Assembly: GCF_010731635.1 (NCBI RefSeq)
Contig: NZ_AP022583.1
Location: 2,232,001-2,296,000, forward strand
Direction of reading: 5' to 3'
DNA from: Mycobacterium noviomagense
GTDB taxonomy: Bacteria > Actinomycetota > Actinomycetes > Mycobacteriales > Mycobacteriaceae
Length of the DNA: 64,000 nucleotides
Of this stretch, positions 44,607 through 53,129 are shown in pieces (position 1 is the first letter of the stretch; every line of letters starts with the position of its first letter). The position numbers and the translations under genes were made by a program. The notes under the pieces are model-generated. The model did no database searches. It was not told where the DNA came from and saw only the letters and a list, made by a program, of their open reading frames with translations.

Positions 44607-44801
44607 CGGTACAGCGTAGGGAGCGCAGTAATGGGCTAGTTGACGACGGGACGCTCGCCCGTGACTCCCGGGCCGCGGTCCGGGCGAACGTCCAGGCCAG
44701 TTGGGCGGGCTGAGCGGAAGGTTTCAGCAAAGTAGTAGCAGACGCGTCGCCCGGGGCGGCACACGATAACCGTTAGCACGCCTACGCTTGGTTACATAAC
44801 G

Positions 44802-45245
44802 ATGACAACGACACCAAATCCGCCGTCCGTGCCCGGCATGGCCGTGGTGGCCGCGCTGGTAGCCGCCATGGCAGCTATTGGCGGGGTGGTTGTTTACTAC
44901 CGGGAACACGATCGCGTCGTACCGAGGCACACTACGCCCGATTCGCAGGCCATGTCCGCGCCGCCGACCGCTGCGCCATCGCAGCCACTGCTAGACAAAG
45001 ATGGCCGATTCATCTTCCTGCTGACCGCTCAAGGGCTACAGGTACGGACAGCTCCCGACGCCACGATCAGTGACGCGCATCGCGTTTGCCTGCGCATTGC
45101 GCGCGGCGAAAGCGAACAGCAGGTCGTCCAAGACATTGTTCAGGGAACACCGGGCATGTCAGCGGATACCGCAACCGCTTTCGCCGAGACCGCTATCAGC
45201 GTGTACTGCCCGGAGGGCTCGATAGACGAGGCCACGGGTGACTAG
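44802..45245 (+). CDS. DUF732 protein with N-terminal membrane anchor
   Basis: A 147-residue protein. A short N terminus is followed by a transmembrane segment (MAVVAALVAAMAAIGGVVVY), placing the rest outside. The extracytoplasmic part has a Ser/Pro spacer and the DUF732 domain: FIFLLTAQGLQVRTAPDATI, HRVCLRIARGESEQQVVQDI and ATAFAETAISVYCP, with the two Cys (VC and YC) that should form a disulfide across the helices. DUF732 is a small all-alpha domain common in mycobacterial secreted proteins; its function is unknown. It is convergent with aspC, with the repeat element between them. Confidence 0.87.
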   Translation: MTTTPNPPSVPGMAVVAALVAAMAAIGGVVVYYREHDRVVPRHTTPDSQAMSAPPTAAPSQPLLDKDGRFIFLLTAQGLQVRTAPDATISDAHRVCLRIARGESEQQVVQDIVQGTPGMSADTATAFAETAISVYCPEGSIDEATGD

Positions 45246-45275
45246 GCGCACATCGGCGCCGAACCTGCGTTCACC

Positions 45276-45380
45276 GCGTCGACTCTGCGTCCACGGCGGC
45301 GAAAACGCGGGAAGCCGCGCCATACGCGCAGACTCGACGCCATAGGCGCAGACTCGACGCCGTACGCGCAGCCTCGACGG
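45276..45380. repeat. Intergenic 20-bp tandem repeat with inverted partner
   Basis: Three tandem 20-base units at 45321, 45341 and 45361 share the core CGCAGACTCGACGC (one change in the third). An inverted, one-mismatch copy, GCGTCGACTCTGCG, lies at 45276-45289. The transcript could fold into alternative stem-loops. It lies between two convergent genes, so a bidirectional terminator or an intergenic repeat family are both possible; it has no T-run. Confidence 0.6.
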
Positions 45381-45398
45381 TATGACGGTATGCCGTCC

Positions 45399-46673
45399 CT
45401 ACTGGCGGTAGCTGGCCAGGAAGTTACCCAGCCGCTCGATCGCGTTGGCCAAGTCCCGCGACCACGGCAGGGTGACGATGCGCAGGTGATCGGGTGCGGG
45501 CCAATTGAATCCAGTGCCCTGGGTGACGAGGATCTTCTCTTGGAGCAGTAGGTCCAACACAAGCTGCTCGTCGTCGTCGATCTCGTACACCTCGGGATCG
45601 AGCCGCGGAAACGTGTACAGCGCCCCAGCGGGTTTGACGCACGACACGCCGGGGATCTCATTGAGTTTGGTCCAGGCGACGTCGCGCTGCTCGAGCAGCC
45701 GGCCACCGGGCAGCACGAGGTCCTCGATGCTCTGGTGACCGCCCAGCGCCACCTGAATTGCATGCTGCGCAGGCACATTCGGGCACAGCCGCATGTTCGC
45801 CAATAGGCTGATGCCTTCGATGAAGCTGCCGGCGTGGTCCTTGGGACCGGTGATCACCAGCCAGCCGGCCCGGTATCCGGCCACTCTGTATGCCTTCGAC
45901 AAACCGTTGAACGTCAGGCACAGCAGGTCGGGCGCTACCGAGGCCATGCTGATGTGCTTGGCGTCGTCGTAGAGGATCTTGTCGTAGATCTCGTCGGCGA
46001 GCAGCAGCAGCTGGTGCTTGCGCGCCAAATCGGCCATCTGAGTGAGGATTTCGCGGCTGTACACCGCTCCGGTCGGGTTGTTCGGGTTGATGACGACCAG
46101 CGCTTTGGTGCGCTCGGTGATTTTGGATTCCAGGTCGGCGATGTCGGGCTGCCAGCCCTGGGTCTCGTCGCACAGGTAATGCACGGGTGTGCCGCCGGCC
46201 AATGACGTAGACGCCGTCCACAGCGGGTAGTCCGGTGCGGGGATCAGCACCTGATCGCCGTTGTCCAGCAACGCCTGCAGCGTCATGGTGATCAACTCGG
46301 AAACACCGTTGCCGAGGTAGACGTCGTCGACGTCCAATTGCGGGAAGCCGTCGACGAGTTCGTAGCGGGTGACCACCGCGCGCCGGGCCGGCAGAATTCC
46401 TTTGGAGTCCGAGTAGCCCTGCGCGTACGGCAGCGCCTGGATGATGTCGCGCATGATCACGTCGGGCGCCTCGAAGCCGAACGGCGCGGGGTTGCCGATG
46501 TTCAGCTTGAGGATGCGGTGCCCTTCGGCTTCCAGCCGCGCAGCGTGCGCGTGCACAGGGCCGCGGATCTCGTAGAGGACATCCTGCAGTTTGGATGACT
46601 GCGCGAACGTGCGCTGCCGATGGTGGTGGGCGCTGGTATGCCAGGGCAGCTGGTGGGTCGTCACGTCAACCAT
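45399..46673 (-). CDS. aspC: Alanine/aspartate-type aminotransferase (AspC/AlaT-like)
   Basis: A 424-residue PLP-dependent class I aminotransferase corresponding to Rv0337c. ATG 46673 is used; TTG 46691 would add six residues. Key parts: HRILKLNIGNPAPFGFEAPD, LPYAQGYSDSKGILPARRAV, YLGNGVSELITMTLQALLDN, VINPNNPTGAVYS (Asn for PLP/substrate), LLLADEIYDKILYDD (Asp for the PLP nitrogen), the PLP Lys in TFNGLSKAYRVAGYRAGW near residue 260, and LRIVTLPWSRD (carboxylate Arg). Annotated as aspartate aminotransferase in M. tuberculosis, but the sequence type is close to AlaA alanine aminotransferases, so the amino donor is uncertain. It lies 33 bases after the iron-sulfur reductase gene on the same strand. 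Confidence 0.94.
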   Translation of the reverse strand: MVDVTTHQLPWHTSAHHHRQRTFAQSSKLQDVLYEIRGPVHAHAARLEAEGHRILKLNIGNPAPFGFEAPDVIMRDIIQALPYAQGYSDSKGILPARRAVVTRYELVDGFPQLDVDDVYLGNGVSELITMTLQALLDNGDQVLIPAPDYPLWTASTSLAGGTPVHYLCDETQGWQPDIADLESKITERTKALVVINPNNPTGAVYSREILTQMADLARKHQLLLLADEIYDKILYDDAKHISMASVAPDLLCLTFNGLSKAYRVAGYRAGWLVITGPKDHAGSFIEGISLLANMRLCPNVPAQHAIQVALGGHQSIEDLVLPGGRLLEQRDVAWTKLNEIPGVSCVKPAGALYTFPRLDPEVYEIDDDEQLVLDLLLQEKILVTQGTGFNWPAPDHLRIVTLPWSRDLANAIERLGNFLASYRQ

Positions 46674-46706
46674 AGTGCCACCCTTGTCCAATGAAATTTG
46701 GTGATG

Positions 46707-49568
46707 TCAGCGTTTGCCCGGCGGACGGGCGCCGCGGGCAATGCCCAAACCTTTCACGGGCGGCGTCTGCGTTTCCTGGTCACCGTCCTTGTCGGAAGCA
46801 GCGGGTTCGGTTTCCGGTTGTGGTGTTGGCTCCGGCTTTTGCTCTTCGGCGGCGGGTTGTGCCGCGGCCTTTTTGGCGCCGGGCCGCTTGGCGCCGGCAG
46901 CGATTCCCAAGCCCTTGACCGGTGCGGTCGACGGCTTTGCTTCTGCAGCTTCGGTTTTCGCTTCGTGTTCCGCGGTGGCAGCGGATTGTGTTGGTGCTGC
47001 GGCTTTCTTGGCGCCCGGTCGCTTGGCGCCGGCGGCAATACCCAGCCCCTTGGCGGGTGCGGCGGACGCCTTGGCTTCCTCGGCGGGCTTGGCTTCCTCG
47101 GCGGGCTTGGCTTCCGCGGTGGTTGGCTGCGCGGCCGCGGTTTTCTTGGCGCCGGGCCGCTTGGCACCCCCGGCGATGCCCAGACCTTTAGCGGCAGGCG
47201 GAGGCCCGGCTTTGGCGGGTTTTTCCGCCGCAGGCGCGGCGGCCTTAGTCGGTGCCTCTGTGGTCTCCTTGGCCGGAGCGGCTGGAGCGGCCGCCGCCGC
47301 CGCCGCGGCCTTCGGTGCCGCCTCGGCGGCCTGCTTGGCGGCCGTGCCCTTTTCCGGCAGTTTCACCGAGCTGCGGTCGATGGATTCCAGCAGGAGGTTG
47401 GCGACGTCGCGCACGTCGACGTCCTCGCGGCCGGCGGCTTCGGCGCGGTCGTTGACACCGTCGCTCACCATCACCCGGCAGAACGGGCAGGCGGTGGCGA
47501 CCGTGGTGGCGCCGGTGCTCAGCGCCTCGTCGACGCGTTCGTGGTTGATTCGCTTGCCGATGTGCTCTTCCATCCACATGCGCGCCCCGCCGGCACCGCA
47601 GCAGAAGCTGCGCTCGGCGTGCCGGGGCATCTCGGTCAACGTCGCACCGGAGGCGCCGATCAGCTCGCGCGGCGCCTCGTAGACCTTGTTGTGCCGGCCC
47701 AGGTAGCACGGGTCGTGGTAGGTGATCGACGGTCCGCTGCCGTTGCCGTCGACGGGCTTGACCGGCACCAGCTTCTTGTCGCGCACCAGCCGGTTGAGCA
47801 GCTGGGTGTGGTGCAGCACGGTGTAATTGGCGCCCAGTTGCCTGTATTCGCGGCCGAGGGTGTTGAAACAGTGCGGGCAGGTGACCACGATCTTGCGGTC
47901 GACGGTCTCCACGCCCTCGAACACCCCATCCAGCGTCTCGACGGCCTGCTGGGCCAGCTGCTGGAACAAGAACTCGTTGCCGGAGCGGCGAGCGGAGTCG
48001 CCATTGCAGGTTTCTCCGTCGCCCAGAACCATGAACTTCACGCCGGCGATCGCCAGCAGTTCGGCGACCGCCTTGGTGGTCTTCTTGGCCTTGTCGTCGT
48101 AGGCGCCCGCGCAGCCCACCCAGAACAGGTACTCGTAGCCGTCGAAGCTGTCGACATCTTGGCCGTAGACCGGGACGTCGAAGTCGACTTCGTCGATCCA
48201 GTTGGTGCGGTCGGAGGCGTTCTGGCCCCACGGGTTGGCCTTGGTCTCAAGGTTTTTGAACAGCACCGACAGCTCGGAGGGGAACTCCGATTCCATCATC
48301 ACCTGGTAGCGGCGCATATCGACGATGTGGTCGACGTGCTCGATGTCGACCGGGCACTGCTCGACGCAGGCGCCGCAGGTCACGCAGGACCACAAGACGT
48401 CGGGGTCGATCACGCCGCCCTGTTCGGCGGTGCCGACCAGCGGGCGGTTGACCTGCTCGGGCCCGGAGCCGGGTACCCGGCCGAACCCCGATTCGGGAAC
48501 ATGGTGGCCCTCGCCGCGACCGGACTCGATGTAACCGCCCTCGGCGTCGGCTTCCTTTTCCCCAAGGATGTAGGGCGCCTTGGCCATCCAGTGGTCGCGC
48601 AGATCCATGATGACGAGCTTGGGGGAGAGCGGCTTGCCGGTATTCCACGCCGGGCACTGCGACTGGCAGCGTCCACACTCGGTACAGGTGGCGAAGTCGA
48701 GCATCGCCTTCCAGCTGAAGTCCTCGATCTTGCCGCGGCCGAATTCCGCGTCGTCCGGCGGGTTTTCGAAGTCGATCGGCTTGCCGTCTGCCTCGATCGG
48801 CAGCAGCGGGCCCAGGCCGTCGGGCAGTCGCTTGAAGATGACGTTGATCGGTGCCAGGAAGATGTGCAGGTGCTTGGAGTGCAGCACGATGATCAGGAAC
48901 GCCAGCATGACGCCGATGTGCAGCAGCAGGGCCACGGTTTCCAGGACTTCGTTGCCGGTGTGGCCGAGTGGCTTCAGGATCACGCCGAACAGTTGCGAGA
49001 GAAACGCTGCCTTGCCGTACGGCAGCGTGCTGTTGTTGACAGCGGAGCCGCGCACCAGCACGTAGGTCCAGATGACGTTGAAGATCATGAAGAGGATCAG
49101 CCAGGCGCCGCCGGTGTGTGAGCCGTAGAACCGGGACGTCCGGCCGATCTCGCGCGGGCTCCGCATCAAACGGATGATCGCGAACGTCGTGATACCGACG
49201 AACACCGCCGTCGCGAAGAAGTCCTGCAGAAAGCCCAGCACGTCCCAGCGGCCGATGATCGGGATGTGGAAGTTCGGCTGGAACAGCAGCCCGTAGGCCT
49301 CTATGTAGACCGTCAGCAAAATGAAGAAGCCCCACATCGTGAAGAAGTGGGCCAGGCCCGGAATTGACCATTTCAGCAGCCGGCGTTGCCCGAACACCTC
49401 AGCGACCTCGGTCCAGATCCGGGTGCCGATGTTGTCGGTGCGCCCGGTGGCCGGCTGGCCTGACAGCGTGAGCTTCGCCAGCCAGCCGACGCGCCTGGCG
49501 GCGAACAATCCCACGATCGCCGTCATGCCTAGGCCCACCACGAGTCTGATCAGCATCTGCGTGTCCAC
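46707..49568 (-). CDS. Membrane iron-sulfur heterodisulfide-reductase-like protein, Rv0338c-like
   Basis: A 953-residue protein. GTG 49568 (VDTQMLIRLVVGLGMTAIVG) is preferred over the frame to 49583. The N-terminal 240 residues have five or six membrane helices of a cytochrome b-like domain with several His. Then two 4Fe-4S motifs, CTECGRCQSQCP and CVTCGACVEQCP, and two CCG (HdrD/GlpC type) domains with WVGCAGAYDD, VVTCPHCFNTLG, ITYHDPCYLGRHN and SFCCGAGGARMWMEE. The protein should pass electrons from a quinol or other donor to a CCG-bound cofactor; the partner is unknown and the gene is reported essential in M. tuberculosis. A long C-terminal Ala/Lys/Glu tail carries four KGLGIAxGAKRPGAK repeats. 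Confidence 0.93.
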   Translation of the reverse strand: MDTQMLIRLVVGLGMTAIVGLFAARRVGWLAKLTLSGQPATGRTDNIGTRIWTEVAEVFGQRRLLKWSIPGLAHFFTMWGFFILLTVYIEAYGLLFQPNFHIPIIGRWDVLGFLQDFFATAVFVGITTFAIIRLMRSPREIGRTSRFYGSHTGGAWLILFMIFNVIWTYVLVRGSAVNNSTLPYGKAAFLSQLFGVILKPLGHTGNEVLETVALLLHIGVMLAFLIIVLHSKHLHIFLAPINVIFKRLPDGLGPLLPIEADGKPIDFENPPDDAEFGRGKIEDFSWKAMLDFATCTECGRCQSQCPAWNTGKPLSPKLVIMDLRDHWMAKAPYILGEKEADAEGGYIESGRGEGHHVPESGFGRVPGSGPEQVNRPLVGTAEQGGVIDPDVLWSCVTCGACVEQCPVDIEHVDHIVDMRRYQVMMESEFPSELSVLFKNLETKANPWGQNASDRTNWIDEVDFDVPVYGQDVDSFDGYEYLFWVGCAGAYDDKAKKTTKAVAELLAIAGVKFMVLGDGETCNGDSARRSGNEFLFQQLAQQAVETLDGVFEGVETVDRKIVVTCPHCFNTLGREYRQLGANYTVLHHTQLLNRLVRDKKLVPVKPVDGNGSGPSITYHDPCYLGRHNKVYEAPRELIGASGATLTEMPRHAERSFCCGAGGARMWMEEHIGKRINHERVDEALSTGATTVATACPFCRVMVSDGVNDRAEAAGREDVDVRDVANLLLESIDRSSVKLPEKGTAAKQAAEAAPKAAAAAAAAPAAPAKETTEAPTKAAAPAAEKPAKAGPPPAAKGLGIAGGAKRPGAKKTAAAQPTTAEAKPAEEAKPAEEAKASAAPAKGLGIAAGAKRPGAKKAAAPTQSAATAEHEAKTEAAEAKPSTAPVKGLGIAAGAKRPGAKKAAAQPAAEEQKPEPTPQPETEPAASDKDGDQETQTPPVKGLGIARGARPPGKR

Positions 49569-49739
49569 GGAGCGTCTCTCCAATTCGCGTTACTGAGCGG
49601 TAACCAAGCCAATGTTACTAGCCGGTAACTTGACCACTGCGCCTGCTGAGGTGCTGCTCGGCCTGCTCATAGTGACATCTTCGCGGGATTTGCCGCGACA
49701 AAGGCTGCCCTAACTTGACGCTGCCTACCGTTGCTCGCG

Positions 49740-51632
49740 CTAGGGACCGTAGTCGTTGACCGGCCCCGGATAGATCGGTATGGCGGGATTGGTGATCTGC
49801 GGCGGGCTGGACGTCACCCGCGGCGGGACGTATGGGGTCGTCGACCTGGTGGTTGTCGGCATAGCGGTAGTCGGCCGGGTGGTCGTGGTGGTGGGCGGCT
49901 GAGTCGTCGTGACGACGGTCGACGGGGGTGGTGTCACCACCGTCGTCTCGGTGGTGCCTTCTTGCGTCTCCGTCACCGTGACCACCGGCGGTGGTGATGC
50001 CGGCCGGGTGGTGGATGGTCGAGTGGTGGATGGTCGGCTCGGCGTCGTGACCTTGCTGGTGCTGTTGGTCGGCTTGGTGTTGGCCGTGCTGATCTTGACC
50101 GCCAGCACGGCCAATCCGCCGAGCACCACGAGCGCGGCGATGGCCGCCACGAAAAACAGCATTGGTGAACCTTTGAACCGGGCCCGGACTTCTGGCTCAG
50201 GAGCAGGCGCGGGGCGCGTGTACTGCACCGGCACGGGGGCAGCCGGCGGACCACCGCTGTACTCGCCGCTGTGGTCCTCGCCGGTGTAGGGCACCGGCTC
50301 CTCTCCGGTGCCTGGGTCTTGCGACCAGGCCAGCGCACGGTATGTCGCCGACTCAGCACCATCGACCGAGGACTCGTCCGCCGCGCTCAGCGCGGCGTTG
50401 GCCGCCCATGCCGACGGGGCCATATCCGTCGGGATCGGTGCGTCGAACCCGGGTGGGGCCCCCGGATCGAAAGCCGGCCGCACCCCTTCGGCGCGTTCGG
50501 TGGCCGCGCCGGCAGCGGATGCGGCGCTGACGGTGGCATCGGCGGCGGGCGGTGTGCTCGCAACGGCGCCCATCGCGGGTGATCTGCTCGCTGAGAATCG
50601 CTGCTGTGCCAGCACCGCCGCGCCGATGGCCGCGCTGAGCATCGGTGTCGGGGTCGTCACGATGGGCACACGGAGCCGATCCGACAGACGTTCGGTGATC
50701 AGTGGGATGCAGGCACCGCCGCCGACCGTCGCGATCGCGGCAAGTTTGGCAGCCGGAATCTCGTTGCGCTGCAATATCTGCTCGATGGTGGCCACGAATC
50801 GGTCCAACGGTTCGGAGACCATCTCTTCGAGCTCCGCGCGGGACAGGCGGACGTCCTGGCCGACACCCGGCATCTCTGCCGGGACGAGTGCGACAGTCGC
50901 GGCCGACAGTTGCTCTTTGGCCCGTCGACATTGGTCAAGCCGCCGAGCCAGCGACCCCACGGGCGCGGTTTTCGCGCCGTCGTCGTCGTAGGCCGAGGCG
51001 CCGTGCGCCTGCAGGTGGCGCAGAATCGCCTGGTCGACCTGGTGACCGGAGAATTCGGTGTAGCGCACCGTCTCGCCGATCTGCCGGAAATTCGATGCAG
51101 CGTCGGTGAGGGTAACGCTGGTGCCGCTGGCGCCGAAGTCGCAGAGCGCAACCATGCCGTCGGTCGGAAATCCCGGTTTGGCGTACAGCGCGGCGAGCGC
51201 GGCGGTGGCATCAGAGATCAGCGCCGGCGGCGCACCTTGGGGTGCCAAAGAAGGCTTGCCGCGTAGCGCCTCGCGCAGCGCGACGACGGACTCTTCGCGC
51301 CAATGCGCGGGAACCGCGACGGCGACCGGGGCCCCGTAATTGACGGTGCGCGCCACCGCCTCGAGCGCCTCGACCGCGAGTACGTCGCTGCGGTGGGTTG
51401 ACCCGTCAGCCGCCACAAACGGAGTGGGGTCGCCGACCCGCTCGATGAAGCCCTGCAGCACCAGCCCAGGCTCGGTCAGGTTCGGGTTTTCGTCGGGAGT
51501 GCCGACCTCCGGTGGCCGGTGCCCGAACAGCGTCAATACGGAGCGTCGAGACACCGGCGGGCTGCCCACACGGGCTGCCACCAGATTCGCTATTCCAATT
51601 GACAACCCGAGCGAGTCGCTCGAGCCATGCAT
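49740..51632 (-). CDS. Membrane-anchored Hsp70-like protein with Pro/Thr-rich tail (second copy)
   Basis: A 630-residue paralogue of the gene at 5506. ATG 51632 (MHGSSDSLGLSIGIANLVAA) is chosen by comparison with that protein; ATG 51647 is also possible. The ATPase-like part keeps ALCDFGASGTSVTLTDAA (phosphate-2) and AAIATVGGGACIPLITERL followed by MLSAAIGAAVLAQQR (adenosine), but phosphate-1 has GIAN in place of GTTN. A 130-residue Ala/Pro linker includes YRALAWSQDPGTGEEPVPYT, echoing the AYAQDPGTG of the DUF7159 copies. The transmembrane helix is near 505-525 (MLFFVAAIAALVVLGGLAVL) and the Thr/Pro tail ends QITNPAIPIYPGPVNDYGP. It is followed upstream by three small Thr-rich anchored proteins on the same strand. 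Confidence 0.86.
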   Translation of the reverse strand: MHGSSDSLGLSIGIANLVAARVGSPPVSRRSVLTLFGHRPPEVGTPDENPNLTEPGLVLQGFIERVGDPTPFVAADGSTHRSDVLAVEALEAVARTVNYGAPVAVAVPAHWREESVVALREALRGKPSLAPQGAPPALISDATAALAALYAKPGFPTDGMVALCDFGASGTSVTLTDAASNFRQIGETVRYTEFSGHQVDQAILRHLQAHGASAYDDDGAKTAPVGSLARRLDQCRRAKEQLSAATVALVPAEMPGVGQDVRLSRAELEEMVSEPLDRFVATIEQILQRNEIPAAKLAAIATVGGGACIPLITERLSDRLRVPIVTTPTPMLSAAIGAAVLAQQRFSASRSPAMGAVASTPPAADATVSAASAAGAATERAEGVRPAFDPGAPPGFDAPIPTDMAPSAWAANAALSAADESSVDGAESATYRALAWSQDPGTGEEPVPYTGEDHSGEYSGGPPAAPVPVQYTRPAPAPEPEVRARFKGSPMLFFVAAIAALVVLGGLAVLAVKISTANTKPTNSTSKVTTPSRPSTTRPSTTRPASPPPVVTVTETQEGTTETTVVTPPPSTVVTTTQPPTTTTTRPTTAMPTTTRSTTPYVPPRVTSSPPQITNPAIPIYPGPVNDYGP

Positions 51633-51821
51633 CCCTGCGTCGTTCATTCGGCTTTCAACAGCCCGTTTCCCCCATTCGACTTTCGGTGCCAGCGCATGCG
51701 GTGCTCCCTATTACTCCGCAGAGCAAACCGGAAGGGATTTCTGCTGATGATCGCCGCACATTTCGGGCTTGCCACGACGGCGAGCCGATCTTCAAGGCGG
51801 CACACGCCTGCTGTTAGACGC

Positions 51822-51839
51822 TAGCTTGAAACACCAAGC
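51822..51839 (-). terminator. Possible hairpin terminator after the small Thr-rich gene
   Basis: AGCTTG-AAACAC-CAAGCT is a perfect 6-base stem with a 6-base loop, extendable by a T/G and a C/G pair. It lies 18 bases beyond the stop of the gene at 51858. There is no clear U-run, so termination strength is uncertain; mycobacterial terminators often lack one. Confidence 0.4.
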
Positions 51840-51857
51840 TGGTTACGAAGATACCCC

Positions 51858-52316
51858 TTACGGGTTAACGCCCGGGACGTGGATGCTGGGCGGAGTGTAG
51901 TCGTTCCACCAGTGATGGCGGTGCGTGCTCGTCGGCGAGGGTGCTACCGGCGCCGAGGTCGCGGTGGAAGGTGCGATGGGCGAGACCGGTACGGCGGTCG
52001 TCGTGGTCGCCGGGATCGGCGTGGTGGTCGCAGTGGTCGTGGTCGTCATGGTTGACGACTTGGTTGTCGACGACGTGGTGCGCTTCGACGGAGTGGTAGT
52101 CGATGGCGCGCCGCCGCCACCGCTACTGGCCAGCACGAGAAGCCCGTAGACGATGACCACGATCAAAATCACGACCATGAGGCCCCAAATGGCCAGCACC
52201 CACGGCTTGAGATACCACGCCGAAGACTGGTCGTCCTGATCCGCGGTTTGCTCGTCGAATTGCGAATCGTCATTGGAGCGGCGGTCTGCGTGATCCGGTG
52301 GTTCGCTGCCCCCCAC
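51858..52316 (-). CDS. Small single-pass Thr-rich membrane protein (152 aa)
   Basis: Starts at GTG 52316. The order is a 32-residue acidic, hydrophilic N terminus (DHADRRSNDDSQFDEQTADQ), the pre-anchor WYLKPW, a transmembrane helix (AIWGLMVVILIVVIVYGLLV), GGGG, and a Thr-rich external tail (SSTMTTTTTATTT) that ends HHWWNDYTPPSIHVPGVNP. The WYxKPW-helix-YG-Gly-Thr plan is shared with the next two genes upstream (52370 and 53130), so the three form a paralogous set. Thr-rich tails of this kind may be O-mannosylated in mycobacteria, which is inference. No enzymatic motif is present. Confidence 0.82.
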   Translation of the reverse strand: MGGSEPPDHADRRSNDDSQFDEQTADQDDQSSAWYLKPWVLAIWGLMVVILIVVIVYGLLVLASSGGGGAPSTTTPSKRTTSSTTKSSTMTTTTTATTTPIPATTTTAVPVSPIAPSTATSAPVAPSPTSTHRHHWWNDYTPPSIHVPGVNP

Positions 52317-52369
52317 AAACAGCGATCGTATCGACTACTGCACTGCAAAAACCAGTGGTGCGACCGAGG

Positions 52370-53047
52370 TCAGAGGCCCGGCGGCAAGTTGATGACGGTG
52401 GGCAAGGGCGGCAGCGTGATCTGCGACGGCGGGCTGAACGCGCCCGGTGGCGCGGTGCTCGTGCTGGTGGTCGTCGTTCCCGTGTCAGTCGTTGTAGTGG
52501 TGGTGGTGGTGGTCGTCGTTGTGGTTGTCGTAGTGGTCGTCGTGGTCGTGTCGGTCGTCGTCGGGGTGGTAGTGGTGGTTGCTGGCGCGGAGGTGGTCGG
52601 GGGAACGACCGGTGCGGCGGTGGTCGTCGGTGCTGCCGTCGTCGTCGCAGTGGTGGCCGATGTTGTCGACGACGGGGGAGCTGAGGGCTTGCCGTGCCCC
52701 TGGCTCGCCAGGGTGATGATGCCGTAGATGATCAGCGCGATCAGGATCGCGATAAGCACACCCAAGGCGACCAGGGCCCATGGCTTGCGATACCACGGGA
52801 CGGGCTCTTCTGCCGGCTCTTGTGGGCTCTGGGCGTAGTCGGAGTATTCTGGCGCTCCCCCACTTTGGGGGTAATCGGCGGCGTACCGGGTGGGTTCGCC
52901 TTGCCCGTAGCTGGGGGCGTATTGGGTGGGCTCGCTTTCGCTGTAGTTACCGCCGTATCGGGTCGGCTCATCGCCGCTTTGGCCGTAGCCGGCGTATCTG
53001 GTCGGCTCGTCGTCGCCGCGGCCTCCTGGGGGTCCATAGTCCGTCAC
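52370..53047 (-). CDS. Single-pass Thr-rich membrane protein with EPTRY repeats
   Basis: A 225-residue protein from GTG 53047 (VTDYGPPGGRGDDEPTRYAG); the frame to 53092 adds an implausible leader. The cytoplasmic part has four near-repeats of the type DEPTRYAGYG, DEPTRYGGNY, SEPTQYAPSY and GEPTRYAADY, then a Ser/Pro/Glu stretch and the pre-anchor PWYRKPW. The helix is LVALGVLIAILIALIIYGII. The external tail has about 20 consecutive Thr and ends PSQITLPPLPTVINLPPGL. Repeated (S/D/G)EPT(R/Q)Y motifs look like sites for a Ser/Thr kinase or for FHA binding, which is inference. It is 53 bases upstream of the 51858 gene on the same strand. Confidence 0.82.
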   Translation of the reverse strand: MTDYGPPGGRGDDEPTRYAGYGQSGDEPTRYGGNYSESEPTQYAPSYGQGEPTRYAADYPQSGGAPEYSDYAQSPQEPAEEPVPWYRKPWALVALGVLIAILIALIIYGIITLASQGHGKPSAPPSSTTSATTATTTAAPTTTAAPVVPPTTSAPATTTTTPTTTDTTTTTTTTTTTTTTTTTTTTTDTGTTTTSTSTAPPGAFSPPSQITLPPLPTVINLPPGL

Positions 53048-53129
53048 GGTCGCTGATGGTAGCGGTGAGCACCGCATAAACACCGCTGCCACGCGGGACG
53101 AAGGGGGACCGGCTTGCCGCGGTCAGCCG

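Noticed and set aside
45321..45380. Tandem units considered as a CRISPR array
   Set aside because: Units are contiguous, with no spacers, and no cas genes are present in the window.
46698..49121. 807-residue open frame on the plus strand opposite the iron-sulfur reductase gene
   Set aside because: It is the antisense of a clear FeS/CCG protein; composition (Gly/Arg/His-rich, no domains) is typical of shadow frames in high-GC DNA.
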